Assembly: GCA_029212405.1 (NCBI GenBank)
Contig: JARGNR010000022.1
Coordinates: 1-64,000, forward strand
Length of the DNA: 64,000 nt
Source: Saprospiraceae bacterium
Lineage (GTDB): Bacteria; Bacteroidota; Bacteroidia; Chitinophagales; Saprospiraceae
Direction of reading: 5' to 3'
The position numbers were made by a program, and so were the translations under genes. Below are positions 39,901 to 49,583 of the stretch, in pieces; position 1 is the first letter of the stretch; each line of letters opens with the position of its first letter. The notes under the pieces were generated by a model that worked only from the letters and a program-made list of their open reading frames with translations, had not been told where the DNA came from and ran no database searches.

Positions 39901-42747
39901 TGAAGGAGAAGGATTGTATGTCAAAGTATTTAGTGCTCCATCATATGGTACCTCAAGGTTTGGAACATAACGTTTTCCCTTATTTATCTCCTTAATATGA
40001 TCTCTAACCAGATCTGTTGCCAATGTACCATCTTCATAGTTCCATCCATTAGCGGCACCATCTGAAGAAGTCACATCAAATTTCACTAAATGGATATGTT
40101 GGCCAATAATATCTGTAGGTGTCCTAACTTGATAATCATCTAATTCATAATATTCTGGCACCAAGTTGGTCGACCAAAACTCAACATATTCTCCAGAATT
40201 TGCTCTCATGAAAAATGGTTCTGGTGGCTTTTCTCCCGCTATTGTAGAAGCTACATCGCCCCATAATACGATCGGACGTTGTTGCGGGTAATGCCATCCC
40301 AATTCGTTGAGGACTGCATCGACCTGAATATTTGCTGCTTTATACCGTCTTAATGTTCCGACTGCATATCCATTTTCATCGACAGCAGGATCAGCAAATG
40401 GTGCTCCAGACACAGGAGGCAATCCATTCAGTATAAAACTTCCTGGGCGTCCAGTTGGAGTCAATGTTTTATGCGTTCTAGTAGCATGAGCTTCCATCGC
40501 TAATTTCTCATAATACGTACCTTCTTCTGGCAGTTGAATGACTTGCAAACTGTCTGTAATTTTTGTCCAGTCATATCTTGTATGATTTTCAAATACGGTT
40601 TTTCCGTCGATAATTACATTTCTTGGTAAGCCACCATTCAAAAAAGTATCTTGGTGCGTTACGCCTGAAGTTGTGGTTACTTCGCCACGTGCAAAATCCA
40701 ACGGTGGATGCGGAGCTCTTTGCCCAGCAACTCCAGGAATATAAAATGGATAACCAGGGCTTCTATCTTTGTCTTCAATTTGAATTTGGCCTTTATCTGA
40801 TAACGTTACTTTTCCTGGTAAAGGAGCCATTGGCAAAGTAGAAATAGGAACCAAGCCTGGAATAGGTGTCCCTGCATAAATTTCATTGTCAGGATAAGCT
40901 CTTGAATTTTCAGCAATTGTTCCATCATCATTCATTACAGTTCCGACTTCTAATACGTCATGTACTCTCCACATCGCCCACATGCCCTGTGCAAAGTGCG
41001 GATAAAAATGACAATGGAAAATTTGATCTCCTACCGTTTTATTTAAATTTCCGCTACCAGAATAGACCATTTCTAAAGTATAACTTGACCCTGGATTAAT
41101 GGTTTGACTATCCAGGTAATGTCCTTTATCACTATTTGGAGAATGCAACCATTGATGCGCATGTTGATGATGGACATGCGTAATCCCAGCTCCACAATGG
41201 TTGATTCTAAATTTCACATGATCACTCATATAACTGTGATATACATTTGAGGGATCATCCGGATACAATACTTTTGTCGCTCTTAAATCTGTATCGAGCT
41301 TTTCATTATCAACAGATAGAGCACCGCTTTCCAATAGAGCAGCATCTCTCAACATGAGGTCTTGTAATGTACTGTCTATAATTTGTTCGATATCTTGATC
41401 AGAACCCTTTGCCGCTAACAATGCATTGGCAGGTATATCCACGACTTGAGCAGGATCTCCCACAGCCCAAGCACTCAAGAAAAACTCTTCGTAGGCACAA
41501 TCTACACATTCTGCCATTGGACCTACTTTAGCTCTATTCGCATAGATCTCAGCACCAATTCCACCCGTACCATAATTAAAAGCAAATTGATCCACTCCTC
41601 CTTGAATCGTTTGTGTGATGTCATTGATAGGATCACCTGTTTTATTATAAAATTCAGGGAAAGCTTGCACTGCATAGGGCGCTTCATGATAATGAATACT
41701 AAATTCACGATAAGCTTGTCTTCTATTCGGTGAGGCGGGAACATTAAAAAAGGAAGGACTTTCATCATAGATTGGAAAATCTCCAGCATTAGGCCCTGTA
41801 ATCATTGCGGTCAGGTCTGAGGCAATTAATGTTCTAACATGAGGTCGTTTCTTTGGATCTTGGTATTCATACATTTGCAAAATGGGTTTACCATTTGAAT
41901 CAACAGCCCCATAATCAATAATAGGAAACCCAACATTTTCCTGATTAAAACCTGCAGGAAGGTCTTTTTTATAAGTAGTATCTCCTTCTACGGTAACCCA
42001 ATACATTGTGGCATCAAATAGTTCTTCCTGCGTTACTTGACTTCTGTACCATTCTGCTTGAGGAGGCTCAACAACCAACGATCCAAAAAGACCATTTGAA
42101 ATCTGTCCTGCTCTAATTGTACCATCGGCAATATTGTCTGCTGTACTATGCAATACATATGTTCCTTCTGCCGCAGCAATGAGCATATACTGTGTAGATT
42201 GATCAGGACCGATCATACCCGACTCAGAAGCAGGTACGAGACTATTCTGATTATCACCTACAAAAGAAGCATCATCATGAGAAGAGTTTGCCCATTCTGT
42301 ACCTATAATATGAACTCCTGCAAATCTTGTTGCAGGATAGATTGAATTTACAGTTTCCTGAGGAGTAGGCCATCCATCATAAAATTCCACTTCATAAAAT
42401 TTGGACGTAGTATCTTTAGGAAACGGTCTTAAGTAATTTGTAAAATTAATCACCAAGACATCTCCCACATTTGCTCTTAACACGATTGGTCTTGGTCTTT
42501 TATGATCTATCAATCTAACATTCCCTGCCTTTTTTATTTTACCTTTTTTAGGAACAATATCCGTTTCAAGGGCAAATATCATCCCTGTTGGTTGAGAAGT
42601 TCCTAACCGATTGTACATAAAGGGCTGATCTAATGCAGCCATATTTATTATAACAGTATCGCCAGAAAGAGTTGGAGGTTGGTCGGTTTGAGCAAACATA
42701 GAAATACTGCAAACCATAGACAAGAGAAGAATCTTGATGACTTTCAT
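36931..42747 (-). CDS. Giant multi-cupredoxin multicopper oxidase (MnxG/MofA-like size class); start corrected to 42747
   Basis: THVHHQHAHQW, HCHFYPHFAQGMW, GQHIHLVKFD, THDHFGPSTHQQIGLYAGLLIEP; signal peptide begins MKVIKILLLSMVCSISMFAQ. Confidence 0.88.
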   Translation of the reverse strand: MKVIKILLLSMVCSISMFAQTDQPPTLSGDTVIINMAALDQPFMYNRLGTSQPTGMIFALETDIVPKKGKIKKAGNVRLIDHKRPRPIVLRANVGDVLVINFTNYLRPFPKDTTSKFYEVEFYDGWPTPQETVNSIYPATRFAGVHIIGTEWANSSHDDASFVGDNQNSLVPASESGMIGPDQSTQYMLIAAAEGTYVLHSTADNIADGTIRAGQISNGLFGSLVVEPPQAEWYRSQVTQEELFDATMYWVTVEGDTTYKKDLPAGFNQENVGFPIIDYGAVDSNGKPILQMYEYQDPKKRPHVRTLIASDLTAMITGPNAGDFPIYDESPSFFNVPASPNRRQAYREFSIHYHEAPYAVQAFPEFYNKTGDPINDITQTIQGGVDQFAFNYGTGGIGAEIYANRAKVGPMAECVDCAYEEFFLSAWAVGDPAQVVDIPANALLAAKGSDQDIEQIIDSTLQDLMLRDAALLESGALSVDNEKLDTDLRATKVLYPDDPSNVYHSYMSDHVKFRINHCGAGITHVHHQHAHQWLHSPNSDKGHYLDSQTINPGSSYTLEMVYSGSGNLNKTVGDQIFHCHFYPHFAQGMWAMWRVHDVLEVGTVMNDDGTIAENSRAYPDNEIYAGTPIPGLVPISTLPMAPLPGKVTLSDKGQIQIEDKDRSPGYPFYIPGVAGQRAPHPPLDFARGEVTTTSGVTHQDTFLNGGLPRNVIIDGKTVFENHTRYDWTKITDSLQVIQLPEEGTYYEKLAMEAHATRTHKTLTPTGRPGSFILNGLPPVSGAPFADPAVDENGYAVGTLRRYKAANIQVDAVLNELGWHYPQQRPIVLWGDVASTIAGEKPPEPFFMRANSGEYVEFWSTNLVPEYYELDDYQVRTPTDIIGQHIHLVKFDVTSSDGAANGWNYEDGTLATDLVRDHIKEINKGKRYVPNLEVPYDGALNTLTYNPSPSNDTLVAYKPMAIWGDAPPGQNWIGAQTTIQRWYSNPLYDNEGVDRTLRTVFTHDHFGPSTHQQIGLYAGLLIEPAGSEWLSSSTGELLGFAQLDSSRYVQVGYTPEGAPISGKTMSIMDGGPTDWQAIISMANPEDSYREFMFEFQDNQQAYLAGSIDSMNMTYPEWDPPANATEDQLTDYREKFRTNVNDNYRGWIDFDHAITPPPKVYNQPAPELVTTGNRGTLSLNYRNSPLPVRVAPGGGEHSSDLAYAFSSLLDRGVDAMNSQPVGGANIAPGVNKFKWPVNALNPGMEDGDPYTPLARAYNGDKIQIRTLVGAHVNPHFFNIHGVKWYFEPSFENSGFRSTQMMSLSEHFEMNFKLPYPKGNSEGNTDYLYLTNADDNGLQAGTWGLMRSYRDKLDDLHELPNNKLNPKVKVPASKSGCGCPDDAPVRTYDVTAISIDKYQQNGPNWGILTYNKAHRNFDSKAIIFINTDEIELFKNSMDYEPRPLVLRANAGDCLKVKVRNDITPDFVNNTGSITYASLQDTTYKRSIVKKKVKIDTIITTPNKFDYETSFTVGMHAELLTYDVSTSDGTSVGQNALGTQLLAQNYNNDYVDYTWYAGQWNSDGKAFTPEPVELGTVVLTAPDPLLQYVSGLFGALIVEPEHSYWVEDENNPTSANIYKDKKAFKEGDDPLFREFVLMFQDNISVPSEPMVYPDSTIIVTGETATSGLNYKSEPLANREFFNAQGQNNFNQVDVYDIVSNFTVLAAPETPTFVAEAGTPVRFRVMYPGGVGDGTTFDLHGHVWQEEPYTDRSTKMGFNPKSQWLGARGQLGALNSFDLLINSAGGTNAVTGDYLYRDYRNQTFQDGIWGIFKVSEGLDVPMVTRITNFKDGTTEIRGINTVNPRTGKMADFVQIAGEVPNVAVHPYTGEWTATVRDFSGSNLKVTSVYFNEEKGGSVSYDRDQISQLTAPPTKRVEMKAPVRSALKLVEPGSNKDGVINRRK

Positions 42748-43049
42748 TTTATTGGGGTTTATTATAAAATATCCAAAAACAATGGGTCTAAAATAATAAA
42801 TATCAATAATAAATAAGAAAATACAACGCAATAATCAAGAACACTAATCTTACCTTCCTAAGTAAAACTTTATTCACCATTTTAACACCACACCCCGAAA
42901 TATAATAAATATAAATCGATTAATCCCCCTATTGAATCAATTATAATTGAATTACAGGTATAAATACGTATGAAAATGGCCTATTAAAATAGTCTTGGAA
43001 ACTTAATTGAATGGGAATGTATGTACAATTTATATAATACGAATTTCCA

Positions 43050-43889
43050 CTATTTCCCATTCCTTCTCGACTTTTCCAATGCATCGACATAAGCTTTGTG
43101 CGCAATTCGCTGCTTTTCTATACACTCAGATAATGTACCTTCAGGAATTGTGTGTTGAATATCGTAATGGCCATAATTATCGGTACCAGAAGCTATCAAT
43201 AGTGGATGATGATGCGAACTTTGGGAAACGGTATCAGCAATATATCGAATAGCAAAACCCATTCTTCGTATTCCTGAAACATTGGCATTTGAACCATGAA
43301 TAGTATTGACATGATGCAATGACATTTGCCCTGCTTTTAATTCTACATCTAAGATCTTGTCTTCCATAGAGGAAACATCTACCGTAGTTCCTCGTTTCAA
43401 AAGATTATTTTCAGTAGGATCAAGATAGTGTTCATACAAGTTTTTGTGGGTCCCTGGAATTACTCTAAGACATCCATTTTCGATGGTACTATCTGCAAGA
43501 GCCACCCAGGCAGACACATATTCATAGGTATTCAATTTCATATTATAGGAATCCTGGTGCCATGAAACAAACTTTTGATCATTAGGATGTTTATGAAATA
43601 ACGTAGACCCATGAACTAATACATTTGGACCTAGAATAGCCTTGATGGGAGCCAAAATCTTAGGATGCATGACCAGTTTGTGTGCCCAAGGAAAAAAGTG
43701 GTGCAACATTGCAAAACTGGAATACGTAACTCGATCTCCCAATAATGCTTCTTGTTCTAAAAAGGAATTTCTATAATATTCAACTTCCTCAGGAGTTAAT
43801 AAGTCCATCGGAAATGAAACTCCATCTCTATCAAATTCTTCGACAAATGACGATTGATTATTTTGATCTAACATTTTTAAAAAAGGCAT
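43050..43889 (-). CDS. Phytanoyl-CoA dioxygenase (PhyH) family
   Basis: SWHQDSYNMK (HxD), NGCLRVIPGTHK, distal His. Confidence 0.9.
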   Translation of the reverse strand: MPFLKMLDQNNQSSFVEEFDRDGVSFPMDLLTPEEVEYYRNSFLEQEALLGDRVTYSSFAMLHHFFPWAHKLVMHPKILAPIKAILGPNVLVHGSTLFHKHPNDQKFVSWHQDSYNMKLNTYEYVSAWVALADSTIENGCLRVIPGTHKNLYEHYLDPTENNLLKRGTTVDVSSMEDKILDVELKAGQMSLHHVNTIHGSNANVSGIRRMGFAIRYIADTVSQSSHHHPLLIASGTDNYGHYDIQHTIPEGTLSECIEKQRIAHKAYVDALEKSRRNGK

Positions 43890-44058
43890 TTTGGTGGCTT
43901 TATGTGTGGTAATATATATACTTTATTATGATTATTTTGCAATAAAGAGAAGATTAGTTTCTTTCTGAATATTCCAGTATTAATTTTTAGTTTCCAAAAG
44001 AATTAGAATTACATTAGCACGATAGAAGGAATTTAAAATAACACCAAAACACCAAATA

Positions 44059-44904
44059 ATGGACTTTACCCCCATCACTAAAGACCAAATTAATTCATTC
44101 AAAAAGGATGGATTTCTGGTAGTGAGAAATGCATTGAACCCAGAGCAGAATCAAGCGGTAAGAGATGCATGTGATAGATTAGCGCACAACTTTCTAAATA
44201 AAGGTGAAGTTCTCAATAAGCCATGGTACAATGACCTGGATATGAGGCCTGGTCTCTTGTACGAAAAAGCATTATTAGACTTAGTTACAAATTCTACCAC
44301 CGTACCGCTAGTCGTACAATTACTCACCCCAAACATTCATTTACATTCCACTGCTCTAACCTACAAAAATCCTGAAAATCCGGAGTATCCCATGTACCGA
44401 AGAGGATGGCATAGAGATATTCGCATTCCAAGAGATTTGGGTCATACCCATTTGCCCATGGTAGGCATTAAGATTTGTTACTGTTTATCTGATTTTTCTG
44501 AACCCGATTCAGGAATGACATTAATGGCAAGAAAAAGTCATCTCGATCAAGAACCATTAAGAATCCCAAAAGATGGAGTAGATCCAATAGGTCAAGATGT
44601 CTGCGAATTAAAATTGAATGAGGGAGATGCAGTACTTTTTGAAAATAGAATCTTTCACACGGCTACTCCAAATAGAACAAGCCGTGTAGCAAAAAGGATC
44701 ATATATGGATATGCATTTCGATGGATGAAACAAGAAGTTTATCTAGATCCTCCAGATGAAGAATTATTAAAAATTTCAGATCCTATTACAAAACAACTTC
44801 TTGGTGGATATCGAGATATAGATACGAGGGCTTGGGCACTGGAAGACTGGGCCATAAAACATAAGGTAATGCCCGATCGAGTCCCATGGCATGTAGAAGC
44901 ATAA
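44059..44904 (+). CDS. Phytanoyl-CoA dioxygenase (PhyH) family
   Basis: GWHRDIRIPRD (HxD), SGMTLMARKSHL, DAVLFENRIFHTATPNRT. Confidence 0.9.
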   Translation: MDFTPITKDQINSFKKDGFLVVRNALNPEQNQAVRDACDRLAHNFLNKGEVLNKPWYNDLDMRPGLLYEKALLDLVTNSTTVPLVVQLLTPNIHLHSTALTYKNPENPEYPMYRRGWHRDIRIPRDLGHTHLPMVGIKICYCLSDFSEPDSGMTLMARKSHLDQEPLRIPKDGVDPIGQDVCELKLNEGDAVLFENRIFHTATPNRTSRVAKRIIYGYAFRWMKQEVYLDPPDEELLKISDPITKQLLGGYRDIDTRAWALEDWAIKHKVMPDRVPWHVEA

Positions 44905-45056
44905 CATCAACAAATCGAAGTACATTTTTAAATTTGGCGTTCTATAGTTCGCATTAGGTAAAACCAACGATTTGAGTATATTTGTTTCAAAGGCTGTTTA
45001 TTCACAGATCAAATAATTAAAAATCAACCTCTTTTTCAGTAAATAAAAACCAACCA

Positions 45057-45824
45057 ATGTCTTTAGCCCCAAGAGCATTCAACAGAAATATTTTCAGCAA
45101 CAGAGAACAAGTCTACTATGGCACAGATGATGGCAGTAGAGATGGGTCATTTGGAGAATTCAAAGCCATCACTGAACACTATACTAATGTTTCAGCTGAC
45201 CGAAAAGAAGATATCCATATGATCAGTGTAATTGGTGGATTATATGGTCTCAACCTCATTCACCTTTGGAAGCCCAAAAAGATTACCTTTTTTGACATTA
45301 ATCCGCTAGCCATAATTTATTTTAATCTAATTCTTCATGTATGGACAACCAGTGATTCCCCTGAACACTTTTTGGAACGACTGACCAATGGAGATTATGA
45401 AGCGACTACCGAAGATGAAATTTTTATAAAAGAAAACATTCAAATTGTACAAAAGACAGGCACTATTTCTGCAGACAGAGGAGCATTCAGCTCTCATGAC
45501 AGAGATTTAGAGAATAGTTGGAGATTGGCTCTAGAAAATTTTGATGAAACAAAAAAGTATCTGCTAGAAGCTGAAATTACTATTCGGACAGAGCCCATGG
45601 AAGGGGAAAATTTTAAGGAGATGATACGATCCAAGTCTCATCACTGGATTTATGCGTCCAACATTACCCAGTTTCATTTTTTTGAATTAGAAATACTAGA
45701 GCCTAGTAATGTTGTGCTATTGCAAATTCATCATGAAGATGCTCAATTATTGGACTTGGCAGAATACGCAGGAAAGCCCGTTATTGTAAAATTTGAATAT
45801 CCAATTCGCGTTGAAACGAAGTAA
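45057..45824 (+). CDS. Unknown protein with Rossmann/SAM-like segment; paralogue of 49584..50339
   Basis: HMISVIGGLYGLNLIHLWKPKKITFFDINPLAI; strongly similar to second copy in window. Confidence 0.7.
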   Translation: MSLAPRAFNRNIFSNREQVYYGTDDGSRDGSFGEFKAITEHYTNVSADRKEDIHMISVIGGLYGLNLIHLWKPKKITFFDINPLAIIYFNLILHVWTTSDSPEHFLERLTNGDYEATTEDEIFIKENIQIVQKTGTISADRGAFSSHDRDLENSWRLALENFDETKKYLLEAEITIRTEPMEGENFKEMIRSKSHHWIYASNITQFHFFELEILEPSNVVLLQIHHEDAQLLDLAEYAGKPVIVKFEYPIRVETK

Positions 45825-45877
45825 ATCTTTACACATAAAACTATACTACTCATAATTAAAAGCTCAACACTAGTTTA

Positions 45878-46276
45878 ATGAAAAAAATTCGAATAGAAAC
45901 GAATGCTGCACCTCCCTCTACTGGTACACATTCTCAAGCACTGCGAGTTGGGGATATGGTCTATACCATCGGTCAAACGGGTCGCGATCCAAAAACGGGT
46001 ATACTCAAAGAAGGAGTAGAAGCTCAAACTCAACAAATGTTAGATAATCTTAAAGCTATACTGGAAGCTGCAGGTTGTACACCAGCCGATATCGTCCGAG
46101 TAACGCTCATCATGAAAGATCTAAAAAATTATAAGGTGATCGATCATATTTATGCTGCGTGGCTACCAGATCGTGGGGAAGCTCCCTATCCAGTACGAAC
46201 TTCTTTGGTTGCAAAAGAACTGCCAGCAGGAGCATTAGTACTTATGGATGTGATTGCAGTGTACCCAAGCATTTAA
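45878..46276 (+). CDS. RidA family (reactive intermediate deaminase)
   Basis: GDMVYTIGQTGRDPKTG, QTQQMLDNLKAILEAAGCTPADIVRVT, PVRTSLVAKELPAGALVLMDVIAV. Confidence 0.95.
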   Translation: MKKIRIETNAAPPSTGTHSQALRVGDMVYTIGQTGRDPKTGILKEGVEAQTQQMLDNLKAILEAAGCTPADIVRVTLIMKDLKNYKVIDHIYAAWLPDRGEAPYPVRTSLVAKELPAGALVLMDVIAVYPSI

Positions 46277-46305
46277 AGTAGATTTCTCAAAAGAATTATG
46301 AATGT

Positions 46306-47190
46306 CTAGGTAAAAATCTTAGGTAAATCAATTAATTGTAAGCCAAATGCTCCAGTGACTGCCAGTTTTTTTTGATCAGGTGACCAAGTCATGTGTGTGG
46401 GCAATAAAGAACTGTCCGTAAGTTTATAACTTTCACTTCCATCGGATCGAATGATCCAAACAGCCATAGGTGTTTTTTCTGTTGGATTCCTTAAAGGTCT
46501 TGTTGAAACGCAAGCCACCCATTGACCATCCGGTGAATATGCTGGGCATCTTCCTTGGCAAGAAACCGAATCACCTTCCTCCAATTCAAAAGATGGACCT
46601 TCAAAATTTGTTTTCCAAAGTCGATTCTCTACTTGATTAAAAAAGCCAGCATGACCAGCAAATACAACATTAGTGTGATCTGGACTCGCTGCCGGTCTTC
46701 CCGCACAAACATGTGGAAATTGGGTAATTTGTACAATGTTCTCATGATTCGTTGGAATCAACCTATAAAGCACTTCATCTCTTTGTACTCCTCCCCTATG
46801 CAAAGAAGCAACAAAAATGGATTTTCCGTCCGCAGCATAACATGGGTGTATCAATTTAATATTCCCTCGAACTGATTCTGGAAGATACAATTGTGACGTT
46901 TTGTTTTCTAGATGATAGACCCAGATCGTTTGATTATCCACATTGTATGCAATTTCACTGCCATCTGGATGCCATGAGGGCCTTTTTGCACCTAAATCAG
47001 GATTGGTAATGGGCACAAAAGTAGAAGGGCTATTAATATCTACAATGCATATATAACAAGTGTTTTGATCTGCATTGTTTGTAAATGCAATTTTGTCTCC
47101 ATTTGGAGAAAAACTGGGCCACCCTGTAAATCCCTTGTGTAGAAAAGGTGCATTTATTATTGATTCTAATTTTGAAAAATCTCCTTGCAT
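46306..47190 (-). CDS. TolB-like/PD40 beta-propeller protein
   Basis: Repeated FSPNGDKIAFTNN, HPDGSEIAYN, YSPDGQWVACVS, WSPDQKKLAVTG. Confidence 0.88.
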   Translation of the reverse strand: MQGDFSKLESIINAPFLHKGFTGWPSFSPNGDKIAFTNNADQNTCYICIVDINSPSTFVPITNPDLGAKRPSWHPDGSEIAYNVDNQTIWVYHLENKTSQLYLPESVRGNIKLIHPCYAADGKSIFVASLHRGGVQRDEVLYRLIPTNHENIVQITQFPHVCAGRPAASPDHTNVVFAGHAGFFNQVENRLWKTNFEGPSFELEEGDSVSCQGRCPAYSPDGQWVACVSTRPLRNPTEKTPMAVWIIRSDGSESYKLTDSSLLPTHMTWSPDQKKLAVTGAFGLQLIDLPKIFT

Positions 47191-47193
47191 TCT

Positions 47194-48096
47194 TTATTTA
47201 TTATTGAATACTTGTTTTTTCCAATATTCGAAATAGATTTTCTCATGATTGTATTGGTTCCACTTTTTCTTCATTTCATGATATTTTTCATTCATTGAAT
47301 CTTTTGTTACTTCTGACCAATCCTCTACAAACCATGCAGGCATATCGTAAAAGCTTTCCATACTCTTATGTTTCATTATAATAGGAATTCCTCCTAATGC
47401 AAAAGTTTCCCAGTTTCTATGACAATCAAAAGCATTCCCAAAAGGACATACTACAAATTTGTGCCTTCGGATTTCTCTAAAAAAATCCATAACAAATTCC
47501 TTATCCGTTCTTTGTTCCTCAAAATTCTGCCGTTGAGTCACCCATGGCCCAAGACTATTAAAATAATCAAAACATGGTTGTCGATCTTTAGGATTCGTTT
47601 CTATGCGGAAGGAGACTAGAATATCTTTTACAACCTCAATATCTTCGTTGACTGCAGAAATTATGTTGCGAACATCACTTTGTGGATGATCATCCATCCT
47701 CCAATGTAAATTTTGAAACCCCATTGGAATAGTGGATACTTTTGGGTGATTACTTACATTATTGTGCGTGTACCAATGAATTATTTTATCAGAAATTTTA
47801 TTCGACAACAAATCATTTACACCACGGTCATTCAATCCAGAAATAAGAATATAGGAGGAATCAATATTCGGATCTACTTCGTCAAAAAAACGATCCAAAA
47901 GTTCTGTGGTCACATAAATGACATCTCCTTCTTTCACACACTCAGCCTTGATGCCATTGGGCAATTGAAGAATATATTTATCATTACGTCCTCCAGACAT
48001 CCATCCATGATCTGCGTAATACCGGAACGTGTAAGCACTAATGTAAGGCAAGCTAACAATGTCATCTTTTAATACCTCTTTATCTTTTTTATCCAC
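47194..48096 (-). CDS. Exostosin-like glycosyltransferase
   Basis: KFVVCPFGNAFDCHRNWETFALGGIPIIM. Confidence 0.7.
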   Translation of the reverse strand: MDKKDKEVLKDDIVSLPYISAYTFRYYADHGWMSGGRNDKYILQLPNGIKAECVKEGDVIYVTTELLDRFFDEVDPNIDSSYILISGLNDRGVNDLLSNKISDKIIHWYTHNNVSNHPKVSTIPMGFQNLHWRMDDHPQSDVRNIISAVNEDIEVVKDILVSFRIETNPKDRQPCFDYFNSLGPWVTQRQNFEEQRTDKEFVMDFFREIRRHKFVVCPFGNAFDCHRNWETFALGGIPIIMKHKSMESFYDMPAWFVEDWSEVTKDSMNEKYHEMKKKWNQYNHEKIYFEYWKKQVFNNK

Positions 48097-48135
48097 GTTC
48101 TATTCCCCTTTTATTATGATTTAAACTACATTCAA

Positions 48136-49308
48136 TTAGTCAAACAAAAATTTACCAATTTCATTGAGCTTTTCATATGTCGCATTGGTTTTTAAACATC
48201 CCTCCCGATATGCCATTGAGATATTTAACTTGTCTTCTACAATTTTGAGCAAGGTCTCCAATCTTAATTTTATATGTATGGTTACTTTTTCGTTGGGCTT
48301 GGGATTGAAAATACATTCCCGAATCTGAAAATCTATCCTCCAGGTTGGATTATCTTCTCCAGAAACATCAATTACCAACATCTCTTGATCCAAAGAAGTG
48401 GGAACCTTACTTTCTTGCAAACGAGAATCAAAATGAGCACTTATTTGTTTTACTACAAAGTTTTTTACCTCGTCAGAAATTTCATTTTGATGTTGTGTAA
48501 AGTTGAAATCTTTCCCCACAGTAGAATATCCAACCAATAAAAGCGCTTCATTCATTCGTCGAAATGTTTTTTCCTTAATATGTTTGATGGGCACCAATCT
48601 TCCTTTACCTGTATTATCCTTAATTTTGTTTGAAGATTGCACTTTTAAGTCCCCTCCTCCTGGTCGATGTGCCTCAAACAAATTTAACAACATCTTTTCA
48701 TCAAAATCCAATTCTAAGAATTGGAAAAGTTTTGTGAGCGTAGGAATCGTATTTTTTACAATATCCTCATAGTTTACTTCATGAATTTTATAAGAAGTAT
48801 CTATTAGGGCTTTACGTTTTTCTGTTTGGTGGCACCAAAAATTCACTAATCCATCTACCATATTCTTGGGGTTCTTCAACACAAACTCTTCAAACCCAAA
48901 CCCTTCAAATCCATATTTTGAAACTTCTAATGCAGAGTGAACAAAATCCAAACAGTCTCGATACAAAAAAATGTATCGTGCATCAGGAAATACAGCCATG
49001 ATTTCATCCAAATGATCAATGGAAGATACAGATTTATCGCACCATATTGGGCTTTTTAGATGAGAACGTACAATATCCTCAACTGTATTTCTAACGTCTG
49101 TATAAATTCGTTTATCTCCATTCGATGTGGATTGAAATTTACCGTTGTTTAATCTATTAAACACGAGGATCATCTTCTTTATCATAGGACCAAGATGCAA
49201 TTCTTGTGGTGCATCAATCAAAGGATGAGCATCCATAATATATTGCAGTAAGGTGGATCCACTTCTTCCAGTACAAATTATAAAGATAGGCGAATATGAA
49301 TTGCTCAT
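48136..49308 (-). CDS. Sulfotransferase family protein
   Basis: 5'-PSB loop IICTGRSGSTLLQYIMDAHP; YIFLYRDCLDFVHS. Confidence 0.9.
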   Translation of the reverse strand: MSNSYSPIFIICTGRSGSTLLQYIMDAHPLIDAPQELHLGPMIKKMILVFNRLNNGKFQSTSNGDKRIYTDVRNTVEDIVRSHLKSPIWCDKSVSSIDHLDEIMAVFPDARYIFLYRDCLDFVHSALEVSKYGFEGFGFEEFVLKNPKNMVDGLVNFWCHQTEKRKALIDTSYKIHEVNYEDIVKNTIPTLTKLFQFLELDFDEKMLLNLFEAHRPGGGDLKVQSSNKIKDNTGKGRLVPIKHIKEKTFRRMNEALLLVGYSTVGKDFNFTQHQNEISDEVKNFVVKQISAHFDSRLQESKVPTSLDQEMLVIDVSGEDNPTWRIDFQIRECIFNPKPNEKVTIHIKLRLETLLKIVEDKLNISMAYREGCLKTNATYEKLNEIGKFLFD

Positions 49309-49583
49309 GTCATTTTCTTTTCATGAAATCCATAGACAAATTGAATCATGTTAAAACTGTTTTTGGGCTTTGCAAACTAATGGCACTTATGTTCCATACT
49401 CCACTAAGGTAGAAATCTTTTTCAAAAAACAAATTACAGAGCTACTTATGTCATAACTGATTTTTTTTCTACATTTAAGTTTGTAACCCCAATTTTAATT
49501 TAAGATCATCCGCTCCACATTCAGGACTCTCGAATAATCTTTGGTGAGCAAAGTATAGTAAACAAAACAAACAAAAAACAGTT

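Noticed and set aside
37042-42345. Plus-strand ORFs antisense to the giant multicopper oxidase
   Set aside because: No recognisable domains; the long minus ORF is continuous and motif-rich
36931-42747. Possibility that the giant oxidase is two genes fused by sequencing error
   Set aside because: Cupredoxin motifs stay in one frame throughout and both halves lack separate start/RBS signals; still worth confirming with reads
42748-42831. 28-aa N-terminal extension of the giant oxidase
   Set aside because: A typical signal peptide begins at the internal Met (42747); the extension is AT-rich upstream sequence
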